From the NCBI GenBank assembly GCA_001792895.1, contig MARA01000009.1, positions 124,001 through 188,000 on the forward strand: a stretch of DNA of 64,000 nt, read 5' to 3'. Position numbers and translations under genes: made by a program. Each line of letters starts with the position of its first letter. Position 1 is the stretch's first letter. The notes beneath the pieces were generated by a model that did not search any database, was not told the DNA's origin, and saw only the letters and a program-made list of their open reading frames with translations. The stretch comes from Lentinus brumalis (lineage: Eukaryota > Basidiomycota > Agaricomycetes > Polyporales > Polyporaceae). Shown here piece after piece: positions 10,669 to 21,863 of the stretch.

Positions 10669-13600
10669 CGTTCATGCGTATTGGAGGTTTGCGATGATAG
10701 GGGATCTGTACTACATGGCCCATGCTATGGTATGCGCGACGTTCGCGTGTTGTGAGGAACGATCCCGTACCGCGCCTAGTCCCAATCATGCAACATGAGG
10801 AGCAACGTTCATGTGCGTAAGCTCTTTCGTGCAGCATTATGGCATACTTCTCACATACATACACAGCTTCGTGCCTTCGAGGGTGCGCTACAAGTGGTCT
10901 TCGCGTGCACTTGCATGTGCTGCACGTTCGGTGGGTGCTTGTGCACCCACACAGCACCTTGACGACGGCTGTGTATGCTCGCTTACCAGCACAGCGAAGT
11001 AGCCTCATATGTGCCGGTGTTCACTGTGAACGCATCGCAGAGGGCGTCGTGCACGCTGCCAGGAGCACTCTGGGTATCTCGCTTTGCATCCACGACACGC
11101 GACAGTGAGCACTGTTCATGCCGAGGTAGGTGCGTAAGTTGTCGCTCTGGCCCATTGCTTGCCCACAACGGCGTATTGCGGTCGCAGGCACCACATCAGC
11201 ACGCCGGGGGCATCTCGCGATCGCAGGAGGGCATGCGCGCAGCGGTGCATGCAGTTGCTCTGGAGATAGCCAGCCACCCCCGTTGAAGACGCATCCCGAG
11301 ATCGTGCCGCGCACTGCTCACGCATGCACGATGCTCTGGATGCGCCCTCAGGTGTGTTGCGCTGCACTCCTGTATATCTCGTGAGCTCGACGTGAGATGC
11401 GATGGTATCTCATTTCACATAATGAGCCCTTTCCGGCGCAGATGAGCGCGCCGTCTCGCGCTTTTGTGCACGTCCATGCGTACACGCGCGTTGCGACGTG
11501 ATCGAGAGTGCACACGCGCATGCTTGCGCTCTTTGGGCGCATTTGAGCACGTCTGCGCGCAAAGTTCCTGCTACGTTCACATGGAGGGATAGGTCTCCTT
11601 CGGGCTGGGAGTATGACTGGGATAACTTTCGCGGTTGCTATACCAGGACGTGATATGCAAGTGAATGGTTTATTAGATTGCTGACATCACGAGGCGACAT
11701 ATGCTATGAAAAGGGTTTCCATTCACAAGCCTTTCCTCCCTTGTGAAGGGAAAGCTTTGAAGCAAATATCATGCCCTTGGATAGGTTAACTCACCTTGTC
11801 GCCTATCTCGCAGTGATAACCTTTACCAATCGCCTTCGTATGTGTTTCGTGGATATTGGCGACAAAGGTAAACCCTTCACGTACACTATCACCGTGCATG
11901 ATATCGTGCTGGTTCCTTGACCTTTCAGTTGGTGTGATAAGTCTCGAGAGAAGTTGTCCTTTCTTGCTGAATGATATTGAACGCATTGCTTGACTTTCTT
12001 CTTGCGTGATAGGGGCGTGATATACAGGTGACAGTTAAGCTCATCCTACCATATCACTACAATATCACCCGGCAACTTTTCGGGCAGTTCACGTCGTGTG
12101 ATGCTGTTGTTCCCTCATGTATATAAGACCACCAGCGCTACCTGGGGACCCTCAGTTTCGACCTCTTGTCCCCAGGTGAGCCAAGCTGTACTTCACTCTG
12201 TAGATACCTCTCTCAATACACCTTGTCCCCAGCCCTGATTGTCGAGCATTGCTCCGCTCTGGCTGCACAAGTGCTCGTCGACGCCCCTGCTCGTCTCGTG
12301 AGTCTTCCCTGATCTCCCTTGGCGATCAGTCATAACACACTCACTGAGTATGCTATGTAGCTGCCACAGTTATGGTCCAACTGCGAATCAGACCCTGATG
12401 GTGCGAGACTCACAGCTGCCGTGATCGTACTTGGGTAGGAGTGGGCCACTACTGGCAAATGACGATTGATGGGTTTCTGTATAAGTAGAGTGTTCTGCTA
12501 GCTTCTAACTTGTGATATAAGTACTTGTTGTTACATGTGATGATGTAATAATAAGCCCTGACATTAGTGCTCATAAGCTCAGAGGTCCCAAATGTTTTTA
12601 TTATCATGATGCATCTGTTGATGCAAGGTGTAATTATCACGTCCACAGTTATTATCACGCACCGCCTGGGGCCCGGGTCAACGGAGCCACATCCTACGAC
12701 ACAAAGTATGCCACCACCAAGTGATTATCATGCTAATTTGGGCAGTTTGCAACATGATAATACACAAGACATTGCTGATAGACTTGGTGCAGGAGTTGGC
12801 TACTTAATATACACAACGGGAGCCACACAAGGCTCATAATTCAGTCACAGGTGAAACAACTAAGCCATACAAACTCAGATCAACATATCCTCGTATGGGT
12901 CCATGCTCCTCACTAATGGTGCTAGATGGTCACAGAGGGGCTGTATGACACATATCATCAGATGCTCGTATGCTCAAGATCAGGCACAACTTATAAGTAC
13001 TCACAAGACGATGGTTGAAGGATCTTTCTACAGTCATGCTTCTGTTATCCAAGTCAATGTTGCTTGACTCCTGGACTTGGTCTTGCTGGGATGAGTGCAC
13101 TTCTGGCTACTCCTTCACTAGTGGCTACTGAACATTGATACTCTTGCTACTCTGGTGTTGCTTGTACTGCAACCTCTTTCCTTGATACTAGAGGCGTCGG
13201 ACTCGAGTATGCTGAAGAGATGTTTTCAATGAAAGGGAAAGCGGAAGATATGGTTCTCCCAGGAGGTCGTATACTTGGAAGACTCAATGTGTCTGTTGAG
13301 GCTTCATGTATAATGATAGGTGGTAGGGGTTAGGGTTTTCCTCTGTTCGTCACCTGGTCTAGTACATCTCTAGGTCTCCTCAGAAGGAGATGATCTATTT
13401 TAGATTTCTCCATCTTGAGAGACTGTCTCTTTCTCAGCTGTCGAGCGAGCAAGAGATTTCTCCAGTCCTTAGTATGCTCCTTGGTGTATGGGGTTCTCTG
13501 CACCTGGATAAGTGGAGAGTAGAAGGTTTCAGTCTAATGTTACGCTTTCGAGCATAACCTTAAACCAAAAGGTTGTTCTGTCCAACTACCGCATTGGACT

Positions 13601-13874
13601 CCTACTAGTCCCAGTTTGCTTTATCAAAAGCAAACACTAGTAAGATCAGTTGAAAGCAAGGTCACTCTGAGACGTCGCCCCTTATATACAAGTTGTGAGA
13701 CTGCGGAAGAATGTTCCAGTACTCATAGAGAAGATTCTGGTAAGTACTACTCATGTCTGTATTTTTCTGAAGTAACAACAAAGAGAATAAACTAGAATAT
13801 ACAAGAAATTTCTGGAGACTTGCCTAACTAGTAGTACAATAAGACAAATCAGTCGTGTGAGAGTAAAATTACAA
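10669..13874. other. no gene seen; repeat-like DNA
   Basis: 10.7-11.6 kb is rich in GTGCGT and GCGCGCA-type words. For example, an 18-mer with core GCATGCGCGCAGCGGTGC at about 11230 recurs at about 9750, as expected for subterminal repeats of a nearby DNA transposon. 11.6-12.45 kb has many GTGATA/TATCAC words, a TATATAAG box at about 12118 and pyrimidine-rich text after it; this could be a solitary LTR, but no matching second copy or clear ends were found. 12.45-13.87 kb is AT-richer and CpG-poor with no coding signal. Confidence 0.4.
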
Positions 13875-13882
13875 GTCCATCA

Positions 13883-14593
13883 TAGGGACCATCATGAGTC
13901 ACTCATGGGTGTATCCGTGACTCATACCCATGGGTAAGCAAAATCTGAGAGCCCTACCCATACTCATATGGGTATGTTCCCATGGGTTACCCACACCCAT
14001 GGGTACATACCCCTGGGTCATGGGTAACTTATGGGTATATGGAAACATGGGTAACCCATGGGTGTCTAACCAAGCAATCATTAAATGGTGACTCATAAAG
14101 GTACCTTTTCATGGTGGTTCACATCATTTCTGTCATCTACATGATTCATGAGGAGACTCTCCTACCTGGGAATGGTTACATGGGAGGTTACTGAAGGGAG
14201 GTCCAAGGAACCAGTGATTATCCTGCATGGCACAAAGAACCTACTCAGCCAGCTGTTGGGCAAGCAAAGGGTGGAAAACTCTGGAGATACCTGCATTAAT
14301 TGGTCGTATGTGTAGCAGATTAGTCACATTACCTGTTTGTGATTATGTAGTAGTGTTATTGATGAATACATAGCCTTTCTTACCTTGGATAAACTAGCAG
14401 CATGGTTGACTAAAAGTATGGTGAGTCACTATGAGTATCCATGGGTATACCCGCCAACTGCCAACCTTATACCTGTACTCTTGCCTACCCATGGGAAATG
14501 AGTAACCCATACCCATGAGTACATGACCCATGAGTATTCCCACTGGTTGAATCATGGGTATCCATGGGTTTTTGGTACTCATGATGGTCCCTA
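13883..14593. mobile_element. hAT-like MITE with ACCCATGGGT palindromes
   Basis: A 711-bp element. The two ends are a 17-bp perfect inverted repeat, TAGGGACCATCATGAGT (13883-13899 and its complement ending at 14593). It is flanked by a perfect 8-bp direct repeat GTCCATCA at 13875-13882 and 14594-14601. An 8-bp target duplication together with a YAGGG-type terminus is the hallmark of the hAT superfamily. No transposase is encoded. Both flanks inside the element are packed with the palindrome CCCATGGG and near variants (at least five copies), probable subterminal transposase-binding sites or foldback structure. The autonomous partner is not in this window. Confidence 0.85.
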
Positions 14594-14601
14594 GTCCATC
14601 A

Positions 14602-15465
14602 CTGAGATAACTCTGGATATAGTCATAACAGCAGCAGTCGAGAGACGAGCACAGCTATGCACAGGCAATCCTCCACAGAGGAGCCGCTGAGTCGTTGCTC
14701 AAGCTCACACTGATGTCAATGCTCAACAGCAGCTTCGTCGCGAGCTGCTTGTAGGTCCTTACGCACATTGTGGGGCTTGCCCTTGAGATTGTCAAGGTGG
14801 TGGCAATCAGAAGCAGCCTTCTAAACTGCATGTTTGTGTTCCTCCTTGCACGCCTCTCAGCCCTCTTGTAGACCTTCTTGGTACATGGCAGCAAACACCC
14901 CAAAGTGTTCTGGGCACACAGAGCCATCCTGTCCCATATGGGAAATTGAGAATGTGGAGGGACTCACCTTGCAGTGCGGCAGCGCTTCATACCCCAACTG
15001 TCTGGTAGCTCGATGACTGGATTGCCAGGCAGCAGCATCAGGGCACCCATTGGAGTCTGTCCGCAAGAGGTGCTACTCTCTTGTCGATCTGAGTTGCTAG
15101 GCTCAGGCCGGGTTGTTTGGTGGTCACTATCGGATTCGTATTGCATTGATCGAGTAACTGAGTTCTTATGCTCAGTCAAGTAGTGTGTATAGTAGAATAC
15201 GGGGTGGTTATGGCAGCATTCCCCAGTGAGTTGGACAAGGTTCTGTGCCTGTGTTGAGAATTCATGCTGTGAGAAGTAATCTGGGGTGTCAGGAGGAAGC
15301 AGTTTGAGTGTTTTGCAGGGTAACCTGGTGCATTGATTGACAGTTTTTGGCAGCGGCTGAGAACTGTATAGTTCTTATGTCATCAAGTGCCTTCAGTAAG
15401 CTTCCAGTGCGGACTCTTCTTCTGGTGACCCCGGCCGATATCTGCGAGGGTGGCTGCACTGTGCC
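14602..15465. other. no gene seen
   Basis: Between the MITE and the Ty3/gypsy remnant I see only short frames with no recognisable family. On the minus strand this would be the region downstream of the chromodomain, where a 3' LTR would be expected, but no LTR pair could be matched by eye. Confidence 0.4.
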
Positions 15466-15711
15466 TCAATCGAATGCAGTCATGAGCACTTCCACAATAA
15501 CAGGATTGTGTATGATGCCTATGTTCACAGGTTCAGGGTCATGTTGTCGGTGCACTGCAGTAGTATATATTGCAGCACTTGAGGCCTCATGATGCTGCTG
15601 TGTCTCTCCTTCCTGCTGCTTCTTGCTATGGTGTACTGCTCTCTGCTTGTCATGTGCAGACTTGTTCTTGCCATTCTTGGGTAACTGGTGCCAGTCCTTG
15701 ACCCCTAAGCT

Positions 15712-15885
15712 CGAAATATCTGTCAACAGCCTCCAAGTCCTTGACTATTGACCACGGTTCCCATGTCAAGTCTCTGTCCTCCCACTGGACTAGGTACTGT
15801 ACCAATGTGCCCTCCCATTGGTGAGCTACTATCTTGTCTACCAGGTATTCCTTGTCTGGGTCCCCCCCAATGTCATAGAAGACGC
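15712..15885 (-). pseudogene. integrase C-terminal chromodomain
   Basis: The minus frame reads EYLVDKIVAHQWEGTLVQYL, then VQWEDRDLTWEPWSIVKDL and AVDRYFEL. These are a chromodomain with the three cage aromatics in place (Y of EYLVDKI, W of VQWE, W of TWEP). In chromoviruses this domain steers integration toward heterochromatin marks. It is uninterrupted across 174 bp although the rest of pol is broken. Confidence 0.85.
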
Positions 15886-15967
15886 TGACCTCTCTGCTTG
15901 AGAATAGAATTTCATCATTGGGTTCATGTCATCAAAGTTGCTCAACATGGAACGTCGGATGTATTCC

Positions 15968-17345
15968 TCATGCACTGAGGTCCAGCGGCAGGTCCAGCAT
16001 GTAATTTGAGGTAGCAGGATTCGCTGCAATGATCTTGTAGGGTCCGATGAACTTGGGCATGAGTTTGCAGGTGCGTTCTCTTGGCAGCGAGAGGTTATCT
16101 GTTGATAAGTAAGCTAGTTTGCCCATATGGAAGTCTGTGTCCTCTGTCGTGTTCTCCTCTTGTCTGCAATCATTGGCATAGTGAGTCTGACTAAAAAAAA
16201 CTGGTGATGAGTGCATTGTGGGCCTGCTGGACATTGTTGAGTGTGCATTCTGCAAAGTCCTTGACTCCCGGTAGGGCGGGTTCATGTGCAAGCTTCTGTA
16301 CCATGGTGGGCAAGTATTCAGATGTGAGTTCAAATGGCGTGAAGCCTGTAGAGGTGTTCACGCTGGCATTGACAGCAAATTCCACCATTAGAACCCGCTG
16401 TGCCCAGTCCCTTTGGTTAGGCTGCACAGTAGCGTGGAGAAATTGTAACACAGTTCTCACCATGCATTCTGACACTCTGTCTGTCTGATGACGGAATGCT
16501 GTGGACATGAAGAGCTTGATGCCCATAAGCTGATGAAGTTCATGCTAGAACTTTGATGTGAATTTGGTGTCACGGTCTGACACTATCAATTCAGGCATGC
16601 CATGCAGGCAGATGACTTCATGCAAGAACATCCAAGCTAATTCAGAGGCCCAGATGGTGGTCTGAGTGGGTATAAGGTGTGTCATGCCCGTCATCCAGCA
16701 TACTACTACTCACAAGTAGTCGTAACCCTCACAGTCTGGGAATGGCCCCATGCAGTCCATAGCTATTTACTGTCAAGGGTGTTTAGGCACTGGCAAACTA
16801 TGCAGTAAGCCTTGAGGACACTGTGTTGATACTTTGGTGGCCTGACATGTTCTGCATGACTTGCAGAATCTTTCGATGTCTCAAGAAATGTGCGGTCACC
16901 AGAACCATCAGCAAATATATTTGTGAGTCTTTGTTGTTCCAAGATGCCCCATTTTAGTGTGCGCATGGTCGAGTATGACCATTGGTAGTGTTTTCTGACC
17001 ATTTTGACCATATAAAGTCATAGGTACACACAGCACCCAGTTCTCGAAATTGTCCAAGTGTTCCACTAATCTGTCATGCTGTCGGAATCTAGCGTGCTGT
17101 GTCAAATTAGCCACAATCTTGCGGCATAGCACATCATCTGTATATCCTGGACAAAGTGTCTTCAAAAGGTTGAAGTGTCCCTCTACTTTGGCTGGAAGAT
17201 TTGGAGTTGCAGCCTTTGAGTCTACTACCATCGGGTCATTAGTTCCCAGGCTTGTGTCCATGCCCTGGGATGGGTGTGAGTTTCTCTGCAACTCCTCTGC
17301 CTTACTGCGATGAGGCTCTACATTATCTGCGACTATTTGGCTCAT
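15968..17345 (-). pseudogene. Ty3/gypsy integrase, broken
   Basis: Blocks in minus-strand order are the N-terminal zinc-binding part (VILDHAHTKMGHLGTTKTH), the core with VSDRDTKFTSKF followed by MGIKLFMSTAFRHQTDRVSE and DWAQRVLMVEFAVNASVNTS, and the GPY-like tail MPKFIGPYKIIAANPATSNY. At least two frame changes and a stop after the SDRDTKFTSKF block separate them. The usual HPQTDGQ motif reads RHQTDR. This protein would have joined the element cDNA to the host chromosome; it cannot be made from this copy. Confidence 0.85.
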
Positions 17346-17555
17346 TCGTAACTCAGCAATACCTCATTTGGGCTAAAACTCTCCTTCTGGATCAGTCAGA
17401 TGTTGGCCGAGACCATTTCATATGGTGGATGCCTCGAGTCTGGAGACTCACTCGTGTAGTATCTCAAAAAGTGAGTCTGCAACCTAATTTGTCTCACCCT
17501 TCACATAGAAAACCTCGGACTTGAACCGACTGAGGTATTCAAGCCAGTGTTCGAG

Positions 17556-17873
17556 TCACGGTGACATCTTCTTCTTGTCTTGCATGAATTGCAGTGCATT
17601 GTGGCTGGTGATAATTGTAAATGTGATACCAATCAACTTGTCTTCCCATTTCATGAGGGCTTCAATAATGGCCAGAGCTTTGACTTCAAATGTGAAGTAG
17701 TTACTACAGGCACTAGTAAACTTCTTCGACATGAATCCCACTGGTCGTGTCTTCCAGTCTGGTCCTTGCCCATACATGGCCCCAACACTGGTGGTCGAGG
17801 TGTCGGTAATCACCCATATTGTCTCCTCCTTCTGAGGATCTATTGGGCGTAGTATGGGCATGTGGTGCACCAT
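17556..17873 (-). pseudogene. Ty3/gypsy RNase H domain
   Basis: Reads ILRPIDPQKEETIWVITDTS, then VGAMYGQGPDWKTRPVGFMS, TFEVKALAIIEALMKWEDKL and IITSHNALQFMQ. This is the standard RNase H block following RT in Ty3/gypsy pol, with the first catalytic Asp (VITD) and Glu (FEVKALAIIEAL region) visible. The later Asp expected in TDHKAL reads TSHNAL here, a probable inactivating change. Confidence 0.85.
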
Positions 17874-17879
17874 GATCTT

Positions 17880-18870
17880 AATGGAATCTAAGCATTTCTG
17901 ATGGAGTGGTCACTATATGAAGGACTGTTCATTCTTCATCATTGAGGACAGAGGACCAGTAAATGTAGTTATGTCTGGCATAAAATGTGCAAGGTACTGG
18001 ACTAGTCCAAGGAAACACTGCACATCATTATAGTTTTGGGGGTCAGCCAGTCTTGGACACGGGCCATCTTGTCAAGGTCTGCATGAAGCCCATGGTCATC
18101 GACAAGATGGCCTTGACAATCCATATGATTGGAGAATAGATTGCACTTCTTGTGGCTCAGGTACATTTGGCTGCGAAGAAGATCCAGGCACCAGCAGATG
18201 TGCTCTACATGCTCTTCAATTGTATCAGAAAAGACAAATATTGTTCAAGTATACATGTACGCATATCCCTTATTTCTCTCAGAATATTTGTACCATCAAT
18301 AATTGAAACATAGATGGTGTGTTACAGTCTCCCTGTTGGGTTACGTTGCTAATAAATGTGCCATATACAGTGGCAGAAGTGGTCTTTCAGATGTCTCGCT
18401 CTTCGATGCAAGTCTGTTTGTATGCATCAAATGTGTCCAGCTTTGAGCAGTACTTTGCTGAAGCAACATTGTGTCAAATCTGATCCTGGTCTGGGAAGGG
18501 AGTTACATCTTGGACTGTATTATTGTTTCTCAGTTGCAGGTCCATGACAGTTCTTTAACCACCATCCTTCTTGTATATACTAGTACATATCAACGGTGCG
18601 GCTTGTTTAACTTGTGCCTGAACCCACCAACCAATGGCCATATAGTGTTCAATCTTCTCCATAAGTTTGCTTTTGAGTGCTTCTGCACACTTGGGCGGCC
18701 TATAAAAGTACTTCTTCTTCTCATCTATCAACGGAGTCATGTGATTGACCATTATGAAAGGTGGCAATCTCGGTGGTACTGGCTGGAGTAAGTTGTCATA
18801 TTCTGTGAGTAGTTGTGAGCAGATTTTATCTATTTCTTCTTTAGTAGCCTTCCACCTTGGTCCAGCTGAG
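17880..18870 (-). pseudogene. Ty3/gypsy reverse transcriptase, YLDD changed to YLNN
   Basis: The N-terminal part at 18555-18870 reads WKATKEEIDKICSQLLTEYD, PPFIMVNHMTPLIDEKKKY and HYMAIGWWVQAQ. The C-terminal part reads YLSHKKCNLFSNHMDCQGHL, NYNDVQCFLGLVQYLAHFMP and TGPLSSMMKNEQ. Between them, codons at 18240-18251 read YLNN where the family has the catalytic YxDD; both changes are G-to-A on the coding strand (C-to-T on the other). A frameshift and TGA follow at once. The enzyme is dead. Confidence 0.85.
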
Positions 18871-19337
18871 GAATGATGCAGGCAGCGGGCAACATATATA
18901 TGTGTCCATGTCAGTACTGAGATATCCAAAAGCAGTAACTTGTATGCTGAATAGGGCAGGAGGAGAGTAAATTCTAGTGTAGGGGTTATACAAATCAGAC
19001 TGGCAATGGCATCATTTGTTTGGCACATCACTTGGTCCTGTGCTTCTAGAGACTCTCTGAAACCCGGTCCCCAGCCAGCGGGTTCAATAATTAATCATCA
19101 AGAACAATGTCTCATGTTGCCCAGTATGACATTGAGATAACATTGAGATAGAAGACTAAGTGTTATCCTGGTGGGGGCACAGATGGTGGCATGAGGGACA
19201 ATATTGATGATTATGGCCAAATGTTGCGATCTGTGCTTATGTTGATGACCTAAGTCACACAATACAGGTAACTTCCATAAGTTCAATTGATACACAACAC
19301 AGTCAGAACTAGATACTTATAAGCAATACATCTTATC

Positions 19338-20144
19338 TTATACAATTGTTCCATGCATATGGTAGTCTGCGTAATGATTTACATAGTACAGATTGAATGC
19401 ATCGAGTGTGTCAGCAAAATGAAAGTCAGCAGGAAGGTAAGTATCCCCTAAGGCAGGAAGTAGATGGCAAGTGTGAGCAATCAGGTTGAGAGGGATGATG
19501 CTCGAGACATGTGCCTTGCCATCCATCTCAGGACGGACAAGCCACATTCCAGTGACTGGGTCTGGGGCATCTCCATTAATTGCGAACCAGTCAACAAAAG
19601 TGCCTTCATACCTCATGTGATGATAAGGTACAAATAGGAATTGGTGAATGCATGCAACACGGAACTGGGGCATTTCCCACACCTCTGGATTTGTGGTAAC
19701 AAGGATGGTGTTGTACCATGGGTACATGTTGTACCAGGAGGGATTGCTTTGAATGACCTTGCTGCGCATGCCATGGGATCCTGCAAGCTTGTTCGGGGCA
19801 TGGAAGATCATGGTGGCACTGAAGTGCTGACCAATCTTCTCCCTTGGTGATATATGAGGGAAATGTTTGTCGTCACCATTGGCATTGAAGTCACCATTGG
19901 CATTGAAGTCACCATCGCCAAAGATACGCCCATGAAGGAAGCGTATCGCATTCTCGTGCAACTGCAGCTGCTCGAGCTTGTCTGCCAAGTGATTCATCCA
20001 CACAACAGCTACATCAGGAAAAATATACTTGTCTCGAGTGCGCTCGCGAGCCTCTTGAGCAGCAATAGCCCAATAGACAAGTACCCCCATCCTGAGCGTC
20101 CGCAAGCTGCGCGCACAGCTCCCCAAGCACTCGGGAGCACTCAC
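19338..20144 (-). pseudogene. Plavaka-type (CMC superfamily) transposase, C-terminal fragment
   Basis: An unbroken minus frame of 268 residues. Its C-terminal half reads FRVACIHQFLFVPYHHM, YEGTFVDWFAINGDAPDPV, TGMWLVRPEM and DAFNLYYVNHYADYHMH, which match the conserved tail of large basidiomycete Plavaka-like transposase proteins (GD-PD-TGMWVVRPE and FYVNKYADHH blocks, from memory). The N-terminal zinc-finger and catalytic parts are not found upstream (20.2-21.3 kb is low-complexity), so this is a truncated remnant. Residues about 77-90 carry a GDFNAN duplication caused by an 18-bp DNA repeat at 19873-19919. Confidence 0.7.
19873..19919 (+). repeat. 18-bp tandem repeat in the Plavaka fragment
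   Basis: TCACCATTGGCATTGAAG occurs twice back to back (19873-19890, 19891-19908) followed by a partial third copy. It adds GDFNAN units to the minus-strand protein without breaking frame. Confidence 0.9.
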
Positions 20145-20605
20145 TGAGCACCTGCTGAGACATCACTAGCCCGTATAACTCTCTCATTGCAGACAAATTG
20201 CACTATGCTTTGGATACCAAAGCGATACATTGGGATCTAGGCTACGGTACAGGCAATACTTTAAAATAATTCTAAGCAGTGGTCCCTTGTCTCGACTTCT
20301 AAGCAGTGGTCCCTTGTCGGCGACAATCACGCAGGCAGGAGACGGTGAGAGAAGGTAGATAGCCAAGAGCAGGGAGGCAGGTGAGCATGAGGCAGCCAGA
20401 AGCAAGACACAAGCAAGCGAGACGGACGCAGGCAAAAGCTGGGCACAGACATAGATGGCTATGCAAGCAAGGCTCAGATCGCGAGTGGGCAGGCAAGGGA
20501 GCAAGGGAGCAATGGCCATGCGAGCCAGACAGAGACAACCCAACATGATGGCACTCAGGTCAGTGTCTGAGATCAGGTGGCAAGAGGTGGGTGGGCAAGC
20601 AAGCA

Positions 20606-20725
20606 AGAGACGGGTGGGCGAGCAAGGCAGCATCACAGAAGTGCGAGAGACAGGCAGGCAAGCAAGGCAAAGTCACAGAAGTGCGAGAGATGGGTGGGCG
20701 AGCAAGACGAAGTCACAGAAGCTTG
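20606..20725 (+). repeat. 40-bp tandem repeat, 3 copies
   Basis: Units start at 20606, 20646 and 20686, with core AGAGAYRGGYRGGCRAGCAA followed by TCACAGAAGTGCG. They lie in a longer Ala/Gly/Arg-rich low-complexity stretch (about 20.3-20.75 kb) of related GCAAGCAAG words. All frames there look like repeat artefacts, not genes. Confidence 0.85.
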
Positions 20726-20749
20726 AGTAGAAGCAGAGGTATAAGAGCG

Positions 20750-21860
20750 AGCACAACCAGAAGGGGTCGTACAGCGCTGAGCAGTGAGAATGCCGGCAGG
20801 TAGCCAGCAACATGTAGATAACCCAATTTATGAGAGCAACGGGCCGCCTTGAAGGTTCTTGAATATGTGCGGCTAGGCAAGAGGGTGGATAAAGGGCAAG
20901 AAGACACAGCATATGATGAGGGCTTTGCGAGGCCAGAGGGACAAGTACATTGAGCAGCAGCCAGAAGTGGGCATTGGACGTGTGTGGTTGGTGTATGTGC
21001 GAGGGGAGGGGATGGGCAGGGCGGTGAGTTTGATGGGCAGAGAAGTGGAGGAGGTCGGGCATGGTGGGCGATGGAGAGTATACATGCTGTCAGCAAACAA
21101 GTGTCCGTGCGAGTGGATGTACAGGTGTGCAAGAAGGGACAGGGGGTGTGCATTTTGGACCAGCGTCGGATGGACGAGGTCAGCAAAGCTAACTTGGGAA
21201 GTATTGTGACTTGCCGATCCTGCGATTGTCTTGCCCGAGGATCTTTCGATGTGTATTGCATCTGCCGAGTAGGTCAGTGGACGAGGAAGAGGAGGAGAAG
21301 ACATCGAGTCAGATGAAAATGAGTCGGACTTGCTGCCAGCTCAGCATCCCATCCATGTGATGCATTTAGGGCAGGTGTCCACTGACTTCAGCAGTTTTGC
21401 AGGCATGCGCCTGGCTCATCTCATGACAACCCGGCCAGTAATTTGTACCACGATTTGATAACCAACTACTCCAGCCTATGTGAGCTCAAAATCTACTGAT
21501 ACCGTCCTCATTCTGGCAAGTTGGATGTCTCATTCGGGCGATATGTCTCACAAGCACGAGCTAGAGTTCTGTGGCTAGGCTGGCAGTCTCCCGAGCCTCT
21601 GGAGCTCTCTGGAGCTTTGCAGCGGGCTCCTGAGATTTACCTTTTCCCTGATATAGAGAGCAATATCTGTGAGTGACGAGAGACACAGTAGTATGCAGGC
21701 GACACTTACAGTCTCGCGATGCCATCAGAATTGAGGGAGTTGTGTCTTTGACATTGTGAGCATGAAGCACATCACGTGCAGCCTGCACTGCTTGGACAGT
21801 GTTCTCCCGAAGTGTCTGTGTGTCTTGGTAGGGTCATATCTGAATGTTGTATGGCAATCA
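20750..21860. other. no gene seen
   Basis: Several long frames occur on both strands in this stretch, but they are compositionally biased (Ser/Pro/Leu on one strand, Gly/Arg on the other), match no family I know, and show no intron signals. I see no supported feature. Confidence 0.4.
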
Positions 21861-21863
21861 ACA

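Larger units (their letters stand above)
15466..19031 (-). mobile_element. Ty3/gypsy chromovirus remnant, degenerate
   Basis: Minus-strand pol order is RT, RNase H, integrase, chromodomain, which is the Ty3/gypsy order and, with the C-terminal chromodomain, the chromovirus branch. Frames are broken repeatedly and the gag and protease parts are absent; the 5' side stops near 19.03 kb, just before another inverted-repeat element begins at 19.1 kb. The DNA is AT-richer and CpG-poor with many TpG/CpA, as expected after long cytosine methylation and deamination. LTRs were not identified. Confidence 0.85.

Noticed and set aside
11640..12350. Possible solitary LTR with TATATAAG box
   Set aside because: No second copy, no clear TG..CA ends with target duplication and no convincing primer-binding site; kept only as a remark.
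13321..13340. Telomere-like GGGTTAGGG
   Set aside because: Occurs once only; no tandem array.
20184..21316. Several long overlapping frames on both strands
   Set aside because: They arise from 40-bp repeats and biased composition, share no family motifs and contradict one another by strand.
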